Source: Chthoniobacter flavus
Lineage (GTDB): Bacteria > Verrucomicrobiota > Verrucomicrobiia > Chthoniobacterales > Chthoniobacteraceae
Length of the DNA: 64,000 bases
Assembly: GCA_945861435.1 (NCBI GenBank)
Contig: CAMAUX010000014.1
Span: 46,487-110,486 of the forward strand
Direction: 5' to 3'
Position 1 is the first letter of the stretch. Each line of letters opens with the position of its first letter. A program made the translations under genes and the position numbers. Shown piece after piece: positions 53,340-63,900 of this stretch. Below the pieces are notes generated by a model. That model was not told the DNA's origin. It made no database searches and was given only the letters and a program-made list of their open reading frames with translations.

Positions 53340-55856
53340 ATGAGCTGCGCGCAAGCATTGCCCCTGCTTGCGGGATGGGCGTTGTTTTTTACAGGCAGCG
53401 CTAATGCGCGAGCCGAGGGGTTGGACTCAGCGGCGGAATGGCGCGAGTACCGCGACGCGGGCCGCGTGGAGGAGCTGGCCGCCGCGGGTCTTTCGCACTT
53501 GAAAGACGAGCCGCCGCGCGACGCGCTCAAGGGCTGGATCGCGGGTGAGGCTTTGCTCTCACTCAATCAGGGCGGCGAGGCTCTCCAGCTTGCTGCCAAG
53601 CTCGATCAGGAACTCTCGCGCAGCATGGCGGGTGGATTCCTTCGCTATCGCGAGGCGCTGTTGCGCGGGGATTCCGCGGCGGCGCGTGCGGCGGCTTCCG
53701 ATCGGTTGACGAGGCCGGATGCGGCGGGGTACGGCTGGGGGCGTCAGCCCATCGACTGGGTTTTGTACGGGCGGCTGCGTCTTGCGGTGGGCGATGATGC
53801 GAAGGCGGTGATGCAGACGTGCTTTGAGCGCGCCCTCAAGGATGATCCCGCCTGCGAGGAGGCGTTCGAGGCGATGGCGGATCTGGCGCTTGAGCGCGGG
53901 GACGCGGGGCTCGCATCGGAGAAGGCGCGTGCGGGTTTGAAGAAATTTCCGAAGAACCCTCGGTTGCACGCGATGTTGGGGCTGGCGCTTGGGGACACTG
54001 CGCGCAAGGAGGCGATGGTGAGTTGGAACCGTGCACTGGAGCTCCATCCCAACGAACCCATTGCGTGTGCGGCGCTGGGGCGGGTGGCGTTCCAGATGGA
54101 GGATGGTGTGCTGCTTGCGCGGGAGCTGGAGGCGCTGCCCGCATGGGATGTCGACGGCAATGCGCTGCGGCTGGCCACGGCGATGGCCGGAGGTGATGCG
54201 ACGGCGGCGCGCAAGTTGCGCGAGAGCTTTTCAAAGAACGCGCTGGTTCTGCATCGCGCGGGGGTGCTGCTTTCCGGGCGTTACCGTTTTGAGGAGGGGG
54301 CGGCGTTGCAGCGTGCGGCGCTGGTGCTCGATCAGCATCTGGCGGTGGCTCGGCGTGCGCTGGCCGAGGATCTGCTGCGCACCGGACACGCGGGGGAGGC
54401 GTGGTCGATCCTCGAGGATGTGCACCGACTGGATGGTTACGACGTTTCGGCGTTCAACCTGCTCGAGCTGCGGGACCGGATCGCGAAGTTCACGAAGGTG
54501 AGCTCCGAGCATTTCGACATCTGGATGGAGCCGGGCGAGGCGGCGGTCTACGGGGACCGGGTGCGCGATCTGCTGGAGCGCGCACACAAGACGCTCACCG
54601 CCAAGTATGGGATGCGGGAGCGCGTGCGGACGACGGTGGAGATTTTTCCCGAGCAGAAGGATTTTGCGGTGCGGACGTTTGGGGTGCCTGGTGGCGACGG
54701 GTTTCTTGGGGTGTGTTTCGGGCCTGTGATCACGGCGCCGAGTCCGGCATCGCCGCGCGCGGTGGGGCACAGTTGGGAGGCAACGCTCTGGCACGAGTTC
54801 GCGCACACGGTCACCCTTGGGCTGACGAAGAACCGGATGCCGCGTTGGCTCAGCGAAGGGATCTCGGTATACGAGGAGCAGCAGGCGAATCCGGGCTGGG
54901 GTCGCCGATTCAAGCCGCGGCATGCGGCGCGGATCACGGGAGGCGGTCTGACGCCCATTGAGGAGATGGCCGGGGCGTTTCGCACGGGCGATCCGGCGGA
55001 GATCGACTTTGCGTATCTGCAGGCGGGGCTGGTGGTGGAATGGATCGTGCAGAAGTTCGGGATGCCTGTGCTCAAGAGCGTGCTCACGGATATTGCGGGT
55101 GGTGCGGACACGAACGCGTCGCTGACCCGCCGGTGTGGATCCTTTGAGAAGCTCAATGCTGACTTTCATCGGCACGCAGCGCAGTGGGCGCAGGGGCTCG
55201 TCGGCAGCTTTGCATGGAGCAAGGAGGCGGCTGCGGAGGTGGCGGGTACGGGCAAGGCCGCGCCGCGCGTCTACGGCGAGGTGATGGCGGAGGCAGGGAA
55301 GGCGTTCAAGGGCAAGGATCTGGAGACCGCGCGCAGGCTGCTTGAGGAGGTGGTGGAGGGCGCGCCGCAGATGGCGGATGGGTCTGGTCCGTATCCGGTG
55401 CTGGCGGAGGTTTACCGGATGCTGGGGTTGGGAAAAGAGGAGGCGCAGCTTTGGGAGAAGGCATTGGAACGCTGTGCGGATCTGCCTGCGGCGCATGAGA
55501 GGCTCACGGAGATTTATGTGCGCGCGGAAGATTGGGGCGGGGTGGCGAGGACTGCGCAGCGCAGTCTGGGGGTGAATCCGATGAACCTGCGCACGGTGGA
55601 GTCGCTCTGGAAAGCGGGGGTGGCGCTTGGGAGGAAGAGTGATGCAGCGGATGCGTGCCGGCGCGCTTTGCGACTGGATCCGGCGCATGCCGCGCGCTGG
55701 CATTCGCGGCTGGGGTTGTTGCTGGAGACGGGGCAGCCAGAGGAGGCGCGCAAACATCTTGCGGAGGCGCTGGAGAGCAATCCTCGGGACCGTGCGGCGC
55801 TGCAGGCGTTTGCGCGGCTTTCCACTGCGCGTGGAGCGAAGGAGGGCCGGCCGTGA
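53340..55856 (+). CDS. Secreted TPR protein with HExxH gluzincin-like metalloprotease domain
   Basis: ATG 53340 gives signal sequence MSCAQALPLLAGWALFFTGS; a GTG at 53316 would add eight residues. 838 residues. TPR-like repeats (about 30-390) precede a peptidase MA-like domain with ATLWHEFAHTVTLGL (zinc His-Glu-x-x-His) and, further on, PRWLSEGISVYEE, where the Glu of LSEG is the usual third ligand. More TPR repeats complete the C-terminus. This arrangement is common in PVC and Acidobacteria proteins of unknown substrate. The gene end overlaps the DUF4159 gene by GTGA, and the next genes are MoxR/DUF58/BatA, so it probably belongs to that operon. Confidence 0.85.
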   Translation: MSCAQALPLLAGWALFFTGSANARAEGLDSAAEWREYRDAGRVEELAAAGLSHLKDEPPRDALKGWIAGEALLSLNQGGEALQLAAKLDQELSRSMAGGFLRYREALLRGDSAAARAAASDRLTRPDAAGYGWGRQPIDWVLYGRLRLAVGDDAKAVMQTCFERALKDDPACEEAFEAMADLALERGDAGLASEKARAGLKKFPKNPRLHAMLGLALGDTARKEAMVSWNRALELHPNEPIACAALGRVAFQMEDGVLLARELEALPAWDVDGNALRLATAMAGGDATAARKLRESFSKNALVLHRAGVLLSGRYRFEEGAALQRAALVLDQHLAVARRALAEDLLRTGHAGEAWSILEDVHRLDGYDVSAFNLLELRDRIAKFTKVSSEHFDIWMEPGEAAVYGDRVRDLLERAHKTLTAKYGMRERVRTTVEIFPEQKDFAVRTFGVPGGDGFLGVCFGPVITAPSPASPRAVGHSWEATLWHEFAHTVTLGLTKNRMPRWLSEGISVYEEQQANPGWGRRFKPRHAARITGGGLTPIEEMAGAFRTGDPAEIDFAYLQAGLVVEWIVQKFGMPVLKSVLTDIAGGADTNASLTRRCGSFEKLNADFHRHAAQWAQGLVGSFAWSKEAAAEVAGTGKAAPRVYGEVMAEAGKAFKGKDLETARRLLEEVVEGAPQMADGSGPYPVLAEVYRMLGLGKEEAQLWEKALERCADLPAAHERLTEIYVRAEDWGGVARTAQRSLGVNPMNLRTVESLWKAGVALGRKSDAADACRRALRLDPAHAARWHSRLGLLLETGQPEEARKHLAEALESNPRDRAALQAFARLSTARGAKEGRP

Positions 55857-56701
55857 GGCGTGCGCTTTTCCCGCTGCTGGCGGTTCTGATGGGCGTTGGG
55901 TTCCAGTCTGCGCTGGCGGATGGGATCCCGCCGCCGGGAGCGAAGACGGCGCGCGAGGCGCTTTCAGATCCGAACGAGGTGTTTAATTGGAAGAATCCTC
56001 CTGGATTCAAGAAGGACGTCTTCACGTTTGTGCGGCTGCACTACGAGGTGGGCGGGCGCACGGGGCGGCACAATCCGTACCGGTGGGCGATTGATTATCC
56101 GGACGCGGACCTGAATCTCTCGTATCGGCTCCAGCAGATGACCTCGATGAAGGTGGATCCCGATGCGCGCATCCTGCGCATGAGCGATCCGGAATTGTTC
56201 CGCTACCCCTTTGTGTATGCGGTTGAGCCGGGGGACTGGCTGCTGAGCGAGCGGGAGGTGCAGGCGATGCGACGCTACCTGCTCAACGGCGGGTTTCTGA
56301 TGGTGGACGACTTCTGGGGTGAGAACGAGTGGGAGGGGTTTGAGAGTGAGATGAAGCGGATTTTTCCGGACCGCACATGGAAGGACATCCCGCGCTCGGA
56401 CCCGCTTTTCCACTGTGTGTTTGATCTTCCTGAGACGCTCAACTTGCAATGTCCCAACGTCCGCACGGGGACGCTGAGCCAGTTCACTGGGGTGACATGG
56501 GAGCGGCCTGATGCTGTGGAGATGCACGTGCGCGGCTGGTATGACGACCGGGGGAGGCTCTGCGCGATTGCCACCCACAACACCGACAACGGGGACGGCT
56601 GGGAGCGGGAGGGTGAGAACGAGTACTACTTCCGGGAGTTTTCGGAGAAGAAAGCCTATCCGCTGATGATCAACATCGTGTTCTGGGTGATGAGCCACTG
56701 A
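55853..56701 (+). CDS. DUF4159 domain protein
   Basis: GTG at 55853 overlaps the preceding TGA (GTGA) with GGAGGG upstream. 282 residues with signal sequence LFPLLAVLMGVGFQSALA. Core motifs FTFVRLHYEVGG, WAIDYPDADLNLSYRLQQMT, LLNGGFLMVDDFWGENEWEG and THNTDNGDGWEREGENEYYF are typical of DUF4159, which often lies as a separate protein or as the C-terminal part of BatA-like proteins next to MoxR ATPases. It is likely periplasmic. Biochemical function is unknown. Confidence 0.88.
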   Translation: MRRALFPLLAVLMGVGFQSALADGIPPPGAKTAREALSDPNEVFNWKNPPGFKKDVFTFVRLHYEVGGRTGRHNPYRWAIDYPDADLNLSYRLQQMTSMKVDPDARILRMSDPELFRYPFVYAVEPGDWLLSEREVQAMRRYLLNGGFLMVDDFWGENEWEGFESEMKRIFPDRTWKDIPRSDPLFHCVFDLPETLNLQCPNVRTGTLSQFTGVTWERPDAVEMHVRGWYDDRGRLCAIATHNTDNGDGWEREGENEYYFREFSEKKAYPLMINIVFWVMSH

Positions 56702-56750
56702 GGTTTCCGCCCGCGACCCCGTTTCCATTTCACATCCATCCCATCCACTC

Positions 56751-57725
56751 ATGAATGACGCAGCCACCTTTGAAGCCCTCGTCGGCGCACGCGCGAGGAT
56801 CCATGCAGAACTTGGCAAGGTCATCGTCGGCCAGAAGGCGGTGGTGGAGCAGATCCTTGTGGCGATGCTGACCGGGGGCAACTGTCTGATCACGGGTGCG
56901 CCGGGTCTTGCGAAGACGCTGCTGGTGCGCTCGCTGGCGGAGGTTTTTGCGATGCAGTTCACGCGCATCCAGTTCACGCCGGACCTGATGCCGGCGGATA
57001 TCACCGGGATGGACATCCTGCAGGATGGCCCCTCCGGAAGGGCGCTCACGTTTGTGCCGGGGCCGATCTTCGGGCAGATGCTGCTGGCCGATGAGATCAA
57101 TCGCACGCCGCCCAAGACGCAGGCGGCGTTGCTGGAGGCGATGCAGGAGAAGCAGGTGACGGTGGCTGGGCGTCGGTACGAGCTGCCTCGGCCGTTCTTT
57201 GTGCTGGCGACGCAGAATCCGGTGGAGATGGAGGGGACCTACCAGTTGCCGGAGGCGCAGCTCGATCGGTTCATGTTCAACGTCATCATTGATTACCTGC
57301 CGGAGGATGAGGAGGTGGAGGTGATCCAGCGCACGACAGCGCCCGCGAGCGAGGTGCTCCAGAGGCTGTTCACGAGCGAGGATGTGCTGGCGTTCCAGCG
57401 GTTGGTGCGCACGGTGCCTGTGTCTGAAGAGGTGGTGCGGTATGCGGTGCGGCTCGCGGCGGCGTCGCGGCCCCAGCAGGCGGGGGCGTCGGAGTTTGCG
57501 CGGCGCTTTGTGAACTGGGGCGCAGGCACGCGTGCCGCCCAGTGTTTGATCCTTGGAGCGAAGGTCTTCGCCTTGTGGGCGGGGCGCTCGCATGTGGTCG
57601 AGGAGGATGTCCGCGCCTTGGCCGCGCCAGTCCTGCGGCACCGCATCCAGCTCAATTACAAGGCGGAGGCGGAGGGCGTGACGGTGGAGGGGTTTGTGAA
57701 AAAGCTTCTGGAGGAAGTCCGCTGA
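56751..57725 (+). CDS. MoxR-family AAA+ ATPase
   Basis: 324 residues. Walker A GAPGLAKTLL, Walker B MLLADEINRTPPKTQAALLE, and the sensor region VLATQNPVEMEGTYQLPEAQ LDRF are characteristic of MoxR. The C-terminal lid ends at RHRIQLNYKAEAEGVTVEGF. MoxR ATPases act as chaperones that mature or activate partner complexes containing von Willebrand A domains. It begins 49 bp after the DUF4159 gene and is followed by DUF58 after 2 bp, the usual order in this operon type. Confidence 0.95.
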   Translation: MNDAATFEALVGARARIHAELGKVIVGQKAVVEQILVAMLTGGNCLITGAPGLAKTLLVRSLAEVFAMQFTRIQFTPDLMPADITGMDILQDGPSGRALTFVPGPIFGQMLLADEINRTPPKTQAALLEAMQEKQVTVAGRRYELPRPFFVLATQNPVEMEGTYQLPEAQLDRFMFNVIIDYLPEDEEVEVIQRTTAPASEVLQRLFTSEDVLAFQRLVRTVPVSEEVVRYAVRLAAASRPQQAGASEFARRFVNWGAGTRAAQCLILGAKVFALWAGRSHVVEEDVRALAAPVLRHRIQLNYKAEAEGVTVEGFVKKLLEEVR

Positions 57726-57727
57726 GG

Positions 57728-58780
57728 ATGAGCGAGGGGTGGATCCAGAGGGTGTTTGGTTGGGGACGACGGCGCGCGTCCGCTGCAGGGGCGTCGGTGG
57801 ACTCTGTGGACGGGGTGGAGCCGACGGCTGGAGGTGGTGCAGTGGTGGGCGGAGTCGGAGGGGTGGGGCCATGGATGGATGTTCCGGCGCTGATGGCGAT
57901 CCATTCGCTGGAGCTTCGGGTGCGGCGTCTCGTGGAGGGGCTCAGCCGTGGGATTCATCGCAGCGTGCGCCGCGGGTATTCGACGGAGTTCACGGAGTAC
58001 CGGCCCTACACGCCCGGGGATGATCTGCGGCACATGGACTGGAGGCGGTTGGCGCGCACGGACCGTCCGTATGTGCGGCAGTACGAGGAGGAGTCGGAAT
58101 GGGGCTGTCTTGTGGTGATGGATTTGAGTGCGTCGATGGCCTTGGGAACCCCGTCCAAGGCGGACTACGGGCGCACGCTGGCTGGGACGCTGGGGATGTT
58201 TTTGCACAATCAGGGGGATCCGGTGGGGTTGCTGCGTTTCTCTGTGGATCCGGGCGACGTGGTGCCTGTGCGGCATGGGCCGCGGCAGTTGGCGCGGTGG
58301 TGGTCGTTGCTGGCGGCGGAGCCTGCGGGGCGCGGGACCGGGCTGGCGAAGGCGATGGATGGTGCTCTGCGGCTGTTGAAGCGGCCGGGGTTGGTGGTGG
58401 TGGTGAGTGATCTGCTCACGGGTCCGGCTTCGTGGGCGGAGCCGTTGCGGTTGCTGCGCGCGGCGCGGCATGAGGTGGTGTTCTTTGAGGTGCTCGATGC
58501 GCAGGAGCTCGAGTTTCCTTTTGGCGGAGACACGCGCTTTGAGAATCTGGAGGAGCCGCGTGCGATGGATGTCGACGCCGGCAGGGCGCGGGAAGCTTAT
58601 CTGCAAAGGCTTGCCGAGCACCGGACCGCTGTGCGCGCACAGTGTGCAAGGGAGTCTGCGCCGCTGTTGTGTGCGCGCACGGATAAACCGCTGGAGCCCG
58701 TGTTGCGTGCGGCACTGGGAGAGATCGAACGGCTGCGCCCGCTTTCGGGAACGCGCCACAACCTTGGGAGCCGAGGCTGA
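57728..58780 (+). CDS. DUF58 domain protein
   Basis: ATG at 57728, 350 residues. An N-terminal low-complexity Gly/Val segment precedes the DUF58 core with GYSTEFTEYRPYTPGDDLRH, MDWRRLARTDRPYVRQYEEE, and VVMDLSASMALG, the last being a von Willebrand A-like MIDAS (DxSxS). DUF58 proteins are the near-constant partners of MoxR ATPases. Function is inferred to be assembly of an envelope or chaperone complex with the neighbouring BatA-like protein, which starts 2 bp downstream. Confidence 0.92.
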   Translation: MSEGWIQRVFGWGRRRASAAGASVDSVDGVEPTAGGGAVVGGVGGVGPWMDVPALMAIHSLELRVRRLVEGLSRGIHRSVRRGYSTEFTEYRPYTPGDDLRHMDWRRLARTDRPYVRQYEEESEWGCLVVMDLSASMALGTPSKADYGRTLAGTLGMFLHNQGDPVGLLRFSVDPGDVVPVRHGPRQLARWWSLLAAEPAGRGTGLAKAMDGALRLLKRPGLVVVVSDLLTGPASWAEPLRLLRAARHEVVFFEVLDAQELEFPFGGDTRFENLEEPRAMDVDAGRAREAYLQRLAEHRTAVRAQCARESAPLLCARTDKPLEPVLRAALGEIERLRPLSGTRHNLGSRG

Positions 58781-58782
58781 GG

Positions 58783-60804
58783 ATGGGTTTTCTAGCGCCA
58801 TGGTTTTTGGTCGGGTTGCTGGCGGTGGCGGGTCCCATCGCCGCGCATCTGCGCCGGCTCAGCGTGCAGAGGCGTGTGGCGTTCAGTGCGGTGGAGTTTC
58901 TGAGTCCGCGTCCTCCGCAGACGGCGCGCAGTCGGTGGGAGGACGTGGCGTTGCTTGTGGCGCGCATCGCTGCGCTGGCGCTCTTCTGCCTCGCGTTTGC
59001 GCGCCCGTATCTGCCAGACGCGGTTTCTGGAGTGAGTGGGGGAAGTGTGGTGCGGCGGCGTGTGGTGCTGCTGGACACGAGCGCGAGCATGCGGCGTGAG
59101 GGGTTGTTCGGGCAGGCGGTGGAGAAGGCTGCGGGGGCGGCGGGAGGGGTGGGGCCGGCGGATGAGCTGGAATTGCGGACGTTTGATCGCACGGTGCGCA
59201 CGGTGTTGGACGCGGAGCAGTGGCGGCAGACTCCGGTGGGCGGACGCGAGGCGCTGGTGCGCAGCGTGCTGGCGGGCGTGCAGCCGGGATGGGGGCAGAC
59301 GCGCATCGACATGGCTTTGCGCGAGGTGGTGGAGGAGCAGGCAGGACGCGGCGCAGCATCGCCCACGGACGTGGTGCTCATCTCGGATTTCCAGCAGGGC
59401 GCGAGTCTGGCAGGGCTGCAGGGGCTTGAGTGGCCGGCTCATGTCCGCGTGCAGGCGGTGCCGGTGAGCGCACCTGCCGGGGCGCGGGTGGCGTTGCAGT
59501 GGCAGCCGCCGGATCCCGAGAACAGCGCTCCTGAAGCCCCGTACAAGCTGCATCTGCAGGCAGGGCCGGAGTTCCGGGGGGAGCGTGTGCGCCTGCGCGT
59601 GGAGGGTGTGGCGAACTCGGAGATCACCGTTCCTGTTGTTGTTGGGAAGCCGCGTTTGGTGACTGTGCCTTCCGTGGGAAACGCGGCTGCGAGAATTTCG
59701 GTGGCGGGTTCCGAGGACTTCGCAGGATTCGCGTGGGTGTCGCGGGTGCCGCAGCGGCGGGCGCTTGTGGCCATCGGGGGTGCGGGCGATCCGGGAGACC
59801 GCGGCGGGGCGCTTTATTTTGCCGGGAATGCGGCGCGTGCGCTGGGAGATGCGCGGGTGGATGTGGTCCCGGCGGCGACGCTGCCTTTGGAGCGGGATGC
59901 GCAGGTGGCGTTGTGGTTGCTGTGCGGCGGATGGGAGGGGACGGAGCGCATCCGTGCTTCTGTGCAGGCGGGTGCGACGGCGCTTGTGGCATTGGAATCG
60001 GAGAGGGATGCAGCCGCGCTGTCGCTTCTCACGGGGGAGGCGGTGGGCTTGGGCGAGAAGGCGCTGGAGGGGTTCACGGTGCTCGGAGCTATTGAACGCC
60101 AGCATGCGCTGTTCGCGCCTTTCAATTCCCCGCAGTTCTCGGACTTCACCGGGATTCGGTTTTGGAAAAGCCGGCGGGTGGAGCTGGCATCGGCTTCGCA
60201 GGCCCGTGTGCTGGCGCGCTTTGATGGAGGGGACCCTGCGCTTGTGGAGTTTCCGGTGGGGGCTGGACGGGTGCTGGTGTGGGCGAGCGGTTGGAAGCCG
60301 GCGGACGGGCAGTGGGTGCTTTCCTCCCGGTGCGTGCCGTTCCTTGCGGCTTGTGTGGAGCTGGCCGGAGGCGGCCGGAGTCCTTTTGTGGTGGCTGTTC
60401 CCGGGGAGATTCTGAGTGTTCCTGGATCGGTGACGGAGATGCGCGCGGTGGACGGTCGGACGCTGCCGGTGTCTGCGGGGCGTGTGGTGATTGATCAACC
60501 CGGCGTCTATCAGATGGAGCCGACGGGCGGTGTGGTGGTGGTGAACGTGGCGCGTGAGGAGGGCCGGGTGGAGCCGGTGTCGATGGAAGCACTCGCGGCC
60601 ATGGGCGTTCCCGGAGTGTCCGTGGCACCGGATGCGGAGGTGCCTTCGGAGGCGGGTGGGCGTCCGCAGGAGATTTTGGCGGTGCGGGAATTGGAGGCGA
60701 AGCAGGGAGGGTGGCGGTTTGTTCTCGGGGCGGTGCTGGCGCTGCTGATGGTCGAGACGCTGTGGGCTGCTCGCGTGACACGTTTGAAGGGAGCCACTGT
60801 ATGA
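58783..60804 (+). CDS. BatA-like membrane protein with von Willebrand A domain
   Basis: 673 residues. The N-terminus FLAPWFLVGLLAVAGPIAAH is the BatA domain hallmark, with a second helix near residues 52-70. VVLLDTSASMRREGLFGQA supplies a MIDAS motif (DxSxS), and DVVLISDFQQGASLAG its later strand. A long beta-rich middle follows, and a C-terminal membrane helix (FVLGAVLALLMVETLWAA). BatA-like proteins were first linked to aerotolerance in Bacteroides; here the family name does not establish that role. The stop overlaps the start of the next gene (ATGA at 60801). Confidence 0.9.
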   Translation: MGFLAPWFLVGLLAVAGPIAAHLRRLSVQRRVAFSAVEFLSPRPPQTARSRWEDVALLVARIAALALFCLAFARPYLPDAVSGVSGGSVVRRRVVLLDTSASMRREGLFGQAVEKAAGAAGGVGPADELELRTFDRTVRTVLDAEQWRQTPVGGREALVRSVLAGVQPGWGQTRIDMALREVVEEQAGRGAASPTDVVLISDFQQGASLAGLQGLEWPAHVRVQAVPVSAPAGARVALQWQPPDPENSAPEAPYKLHLQAGPEFRGERVRLRVEGVANSEITVPVVVGKPRLVTVPSVGNAAARISVAGSEDFAGFAWVSRVPQRRALVAIGGAGDPGDRGGALYFAGNAARALGDARVDVVPAATLPLERDAQVALWLLCGGWEGTERIRASVQAGATALVALESERDAAALSLLTGEAVGLGEKALEGFTVLGAIERQHALFAPFNSPQFSDFTGIRFWKSRRVELASASQARVLARFDGGDPALVEFPVGAGRVLVWASGWKPADGQWVLSSRCVPFLAACVELAGGGRSPFVVAVPGEILSVPGSVTEMRAVDGRTLPVSAGRVVIDQPGVYQMEPTGGVVVVNVAREEGRVEPVSMEALAAMGVPGVSVAPDAEVPSEAGGRPQEILAVRELEAKQGGWRFVLGAVLALLMVETLWAARVTRLKGATV

Positions 60805-60920
60805 AACCGCCGCCGCTACCGAGTGCACAGTCCGACAATGGAGGGAGCGAGGATGGGCATCTGAAACCGCCTCCGTTGCCGAGTGCATTGTCTGGCGATG
60901 GAGCAAGCGCAGGCGCCAAG
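60801..60920. repeat. 60-bp tandem duplication at the start of the DUF4175-like gene
   Basis: Two consecutive 60-bp units begin with TGAAACCGCC (60802 and 60862) and encode two 20-residue blocks, KPPPLPSAQSDNGG... and KPPPLPSALSGDGA.... They have diverged at several bases but retain the proline motif. The duplication spans the start codon itself. Confidence 0.85.
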
Positions 60921-63900
60921 TCTGAGCCTGTGCCAAAGATGCATGAGGTGGAGTGGGACATGCATCTGGGGCCGCTGGTGGAGCGGATGCGGCGGGAGAG
61001 GGTGTATTGGAGCGGGGTGGTTCTTGCGGTGGGGATGGCGGGGGTTTTCCTGCTGCTTTGGCGCTCGGAGGTGGCGGGGATGTGGCGCTTGGCGGTCCTT
61101 GTGTGCTGGCTGGTTGCGGCGCGCCTGTTGCGTGGGCGGTGGGGGCGTTGGAAGCCGTCGCCTGCAGCCATTGCGGCAATGGTGGAACGTTTCGATCCGG
61201 CTCTGGAGGGGCGGTTGACGACGGCGTTGCAACAAGGGGGCAGCGGGCAGTGGAATTTCCTGCAGTGGCGTTTGTTTTCGGAGGTGGCGCTCAAAGCGAG
61301 CAGTGGGCGGTGGGAGGAGAGCCTGCCGGTGTGGCGATTGGTTTGTGCGCGTGGGGTGCGAGTGTTGGCTGTGGTGGCTGCGGTGGCTGCGCTCATGGGG
61401 TGGTGGCGTCTGCCGGCTCCGGCAGCACGTGGCGGGGTTGTGGCGGAAGTGGAGGCGCGGGGGGAACTGCGTGTGCAGCCAGGGGACACCGAGTTGGAGA
61501 AGGGGACGCGGCTTTCGGTGACTGCGAGTTTGCCGGAGCGGATGCTCGGAGTGCGTCTGTGCTGGCAGTCGGTGGGCGGCGGCGAGGTGTCGAGTGTGCC
61601 GATGCAGCAGGGGCTTTCTGAGGCTTTGTACGGAGCCACGGTGGAGGCGGTGGAGACGGACGTGCGGTATTGGGTGGAGGCGTCCGCGCTGGAGTCGCCG
61701 AAGTTTACGGCGCGCGTTTTTGAGTATCCGAAGCTCGAGCGTTCGGACGCCACCGTGCGTTATCCCGAGGGGGTGGAGCCCGCGGAGCGGCTGTTTGAGA
61801 ACGCGCGCAAACTTGCAGTGCCGGAGGGTTCGGGGGTGGACTGGCAGTTGCAGCTCAACAAGCCTGTGAAGACGGCGCGGCTTCGCTTCAAGGACGGGCG
61901 TGTGGAGGAGTTGCCCGTGGAGGCCGGCCGGGCCTTGATTCCATGGCAGCAGAGTGGGTTGATGACCTCAGTGAGCGCGCGTTTGGAGTTGGTGGACGGG
62001 GAGGGACGGGGTGCGCGGGAGATGGTGGAGTTGCAGCTTCAGGTGCTGCCCAATCAACCGCCGAAGCTGCGGGTGTTTTCACCGAAGGCGGGCGGGCGGT
62101 TCACAGCGATCGAGGAGGTGGAGTTTGAGGCGGAGGCATGGGACGACGCGCAGTTGCGCCGCTGGGGGTTGACGCTCCAGGTGGGCACGGGAGAGCCGGA
62201 GGAGTATGTGCTCGGCGAGAATGCGCGCAGCGCCAAGGTGCGCATGGGGCGTTTCGAGGCACTGGAGGCTCGAGGGTTGAAGGTGGGCGACGCGTTGAGT
62301 TGGTTTTTCTGGGCCGAGGACACGGTGTCCGGCGGCAGGGTGCGGCGTGTGGAGAGCAATCTGATGCTGGGACGGATTCGTCCGTTTGAGGAGGTCTACA
62401 GGCAGGGGGGAGATGCGGACGCGGAAGGTGGCGGGCAGGTTTCGCCGCAGCTTTTGGAACTTCAGAAGCAGGTGCTGGAGGCCACGTGGAATCTGAGGCG
62501 CAAGGAGGTGGAGGGCGGTGAGGAGGGATTGCAGAAGGGATTGCAGACGGTGCGCTCTTCGGAGAAGCGGGTGCTGGAAATGGCGGAGGCGGCGGAGGCG
62601 AAGACGGATGATTTTCTTGCGAAGCTGAGTTTTGGGGAAGCCATCGAGCATCTGCGCAAGGCGGTGGATGCGCTCGGGGACGACGCGGTGAGGGAGCGCA
62701 AGCTGGACCCGGCAGTTTCCGAGGAGCGCGCGGCGTATGCTGCGTTGACGCGTCTTGCGCCGAGCGAGCATGAGATGACCAAGGGGAAGGGTTCGAGTGC
62801 GCAGGAGAACACGCGGCAGATGAGCGATCTGGAGTTCGCCAAGCAGGAGGACCGTTACGAGTCCAAGAGCGAGGCCAAGACTGAGCAGCAAACCAAGGAA
62901 CAGAAGGAGATGGAGGAGTTGCTGGCGCAGCTCCGGGCGCTGGCGCGGCGGCAGGAGGAGGTCTCGGAGCGGATGCGGGAACTCGAGGCGCGGATCCGCG
63001 ATGGAGCCAGCGAGAGTGAGCGCGAGGCGGCCAAGCGTGAGCTCAAGCGCCTCGCGGAGGAACAGAAGGCACTGGCGCAGGAACTCGAGGAGGCGCAGCA
63101 GAAGGCCGCGCAGGCGGGCGAAAATCTAGCCGCCCAGAAGGAGCAGCTTGATGCGGCGCGTGAGGCTTCGCAGCGTGCCGCGTCTGCCGCAGAACGCGGG
63201 GCCGTGGACGAGGCGAGGGCAGCCGCGGCGAAGGCTGCGGAGAAGGTGAGGGAGGGCAGCGAGTCGTTGAGGCAGCAGCTTTCCGGATCGAATCGGGAGG
63301 CGGCTCGGATGCTGCAGGAGCAGGCGCAGCAGTTGATGGAAAAGGAGCGTGAGATCGCGAAGGCGCTTGAGGGCGATGGGAAGAAGCGGATCGAGGATCC
63401 GAAGGTGCAGGCGGGCGTGGATGAGCAACGGCAGCGGCTCGGGACGCTGCAGAATGAGTTGCAGCGGGTGGCGGAGGGCACGGAGTCCTCGGAACCGCTT
63501 TTTTCCAAGGCTCTTCAGGAGGCACACCGCCTCTCGGTGCAGAACCAAACGGATGCAAAGCTGGAGGTGGCTTCGAAGGCGCTTCAGTTCCGGCAGCCCA
63601 CCGTGGCACGCCGCGCGGAGGAGTCGGTGGCGAAGGATCTCGAGGCGCTTGCGTCGGCCGTGGAGAAGGCTGCGGATGAGGTTTTTGGTGATGATGCGAA
63701 GGCGTTGAGGCAGGCGCTGGCGGCTGTGGACGCGCTTGCTCGGGAGGCGGGCGGGAACCGTGAACCGCAACCGGGACAACAACCGGGACAACAACCGGGA
63801 CAGCAGCCGGGACAACAACCGGGACAACAACCGGGACAACAACCGGGACAGCAACCGGGGCAACAACCGGGGCAGCAACCGGGGCAACAACCGGGGCAAC

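Noticed and set aside
58792..61179. Minus-strand open frame of 795 codons
   Set aside because: Antisense to the BatA-like gene; Arg/His/Pro-rich text typical of reverse-complement GC-rich coding DNA.
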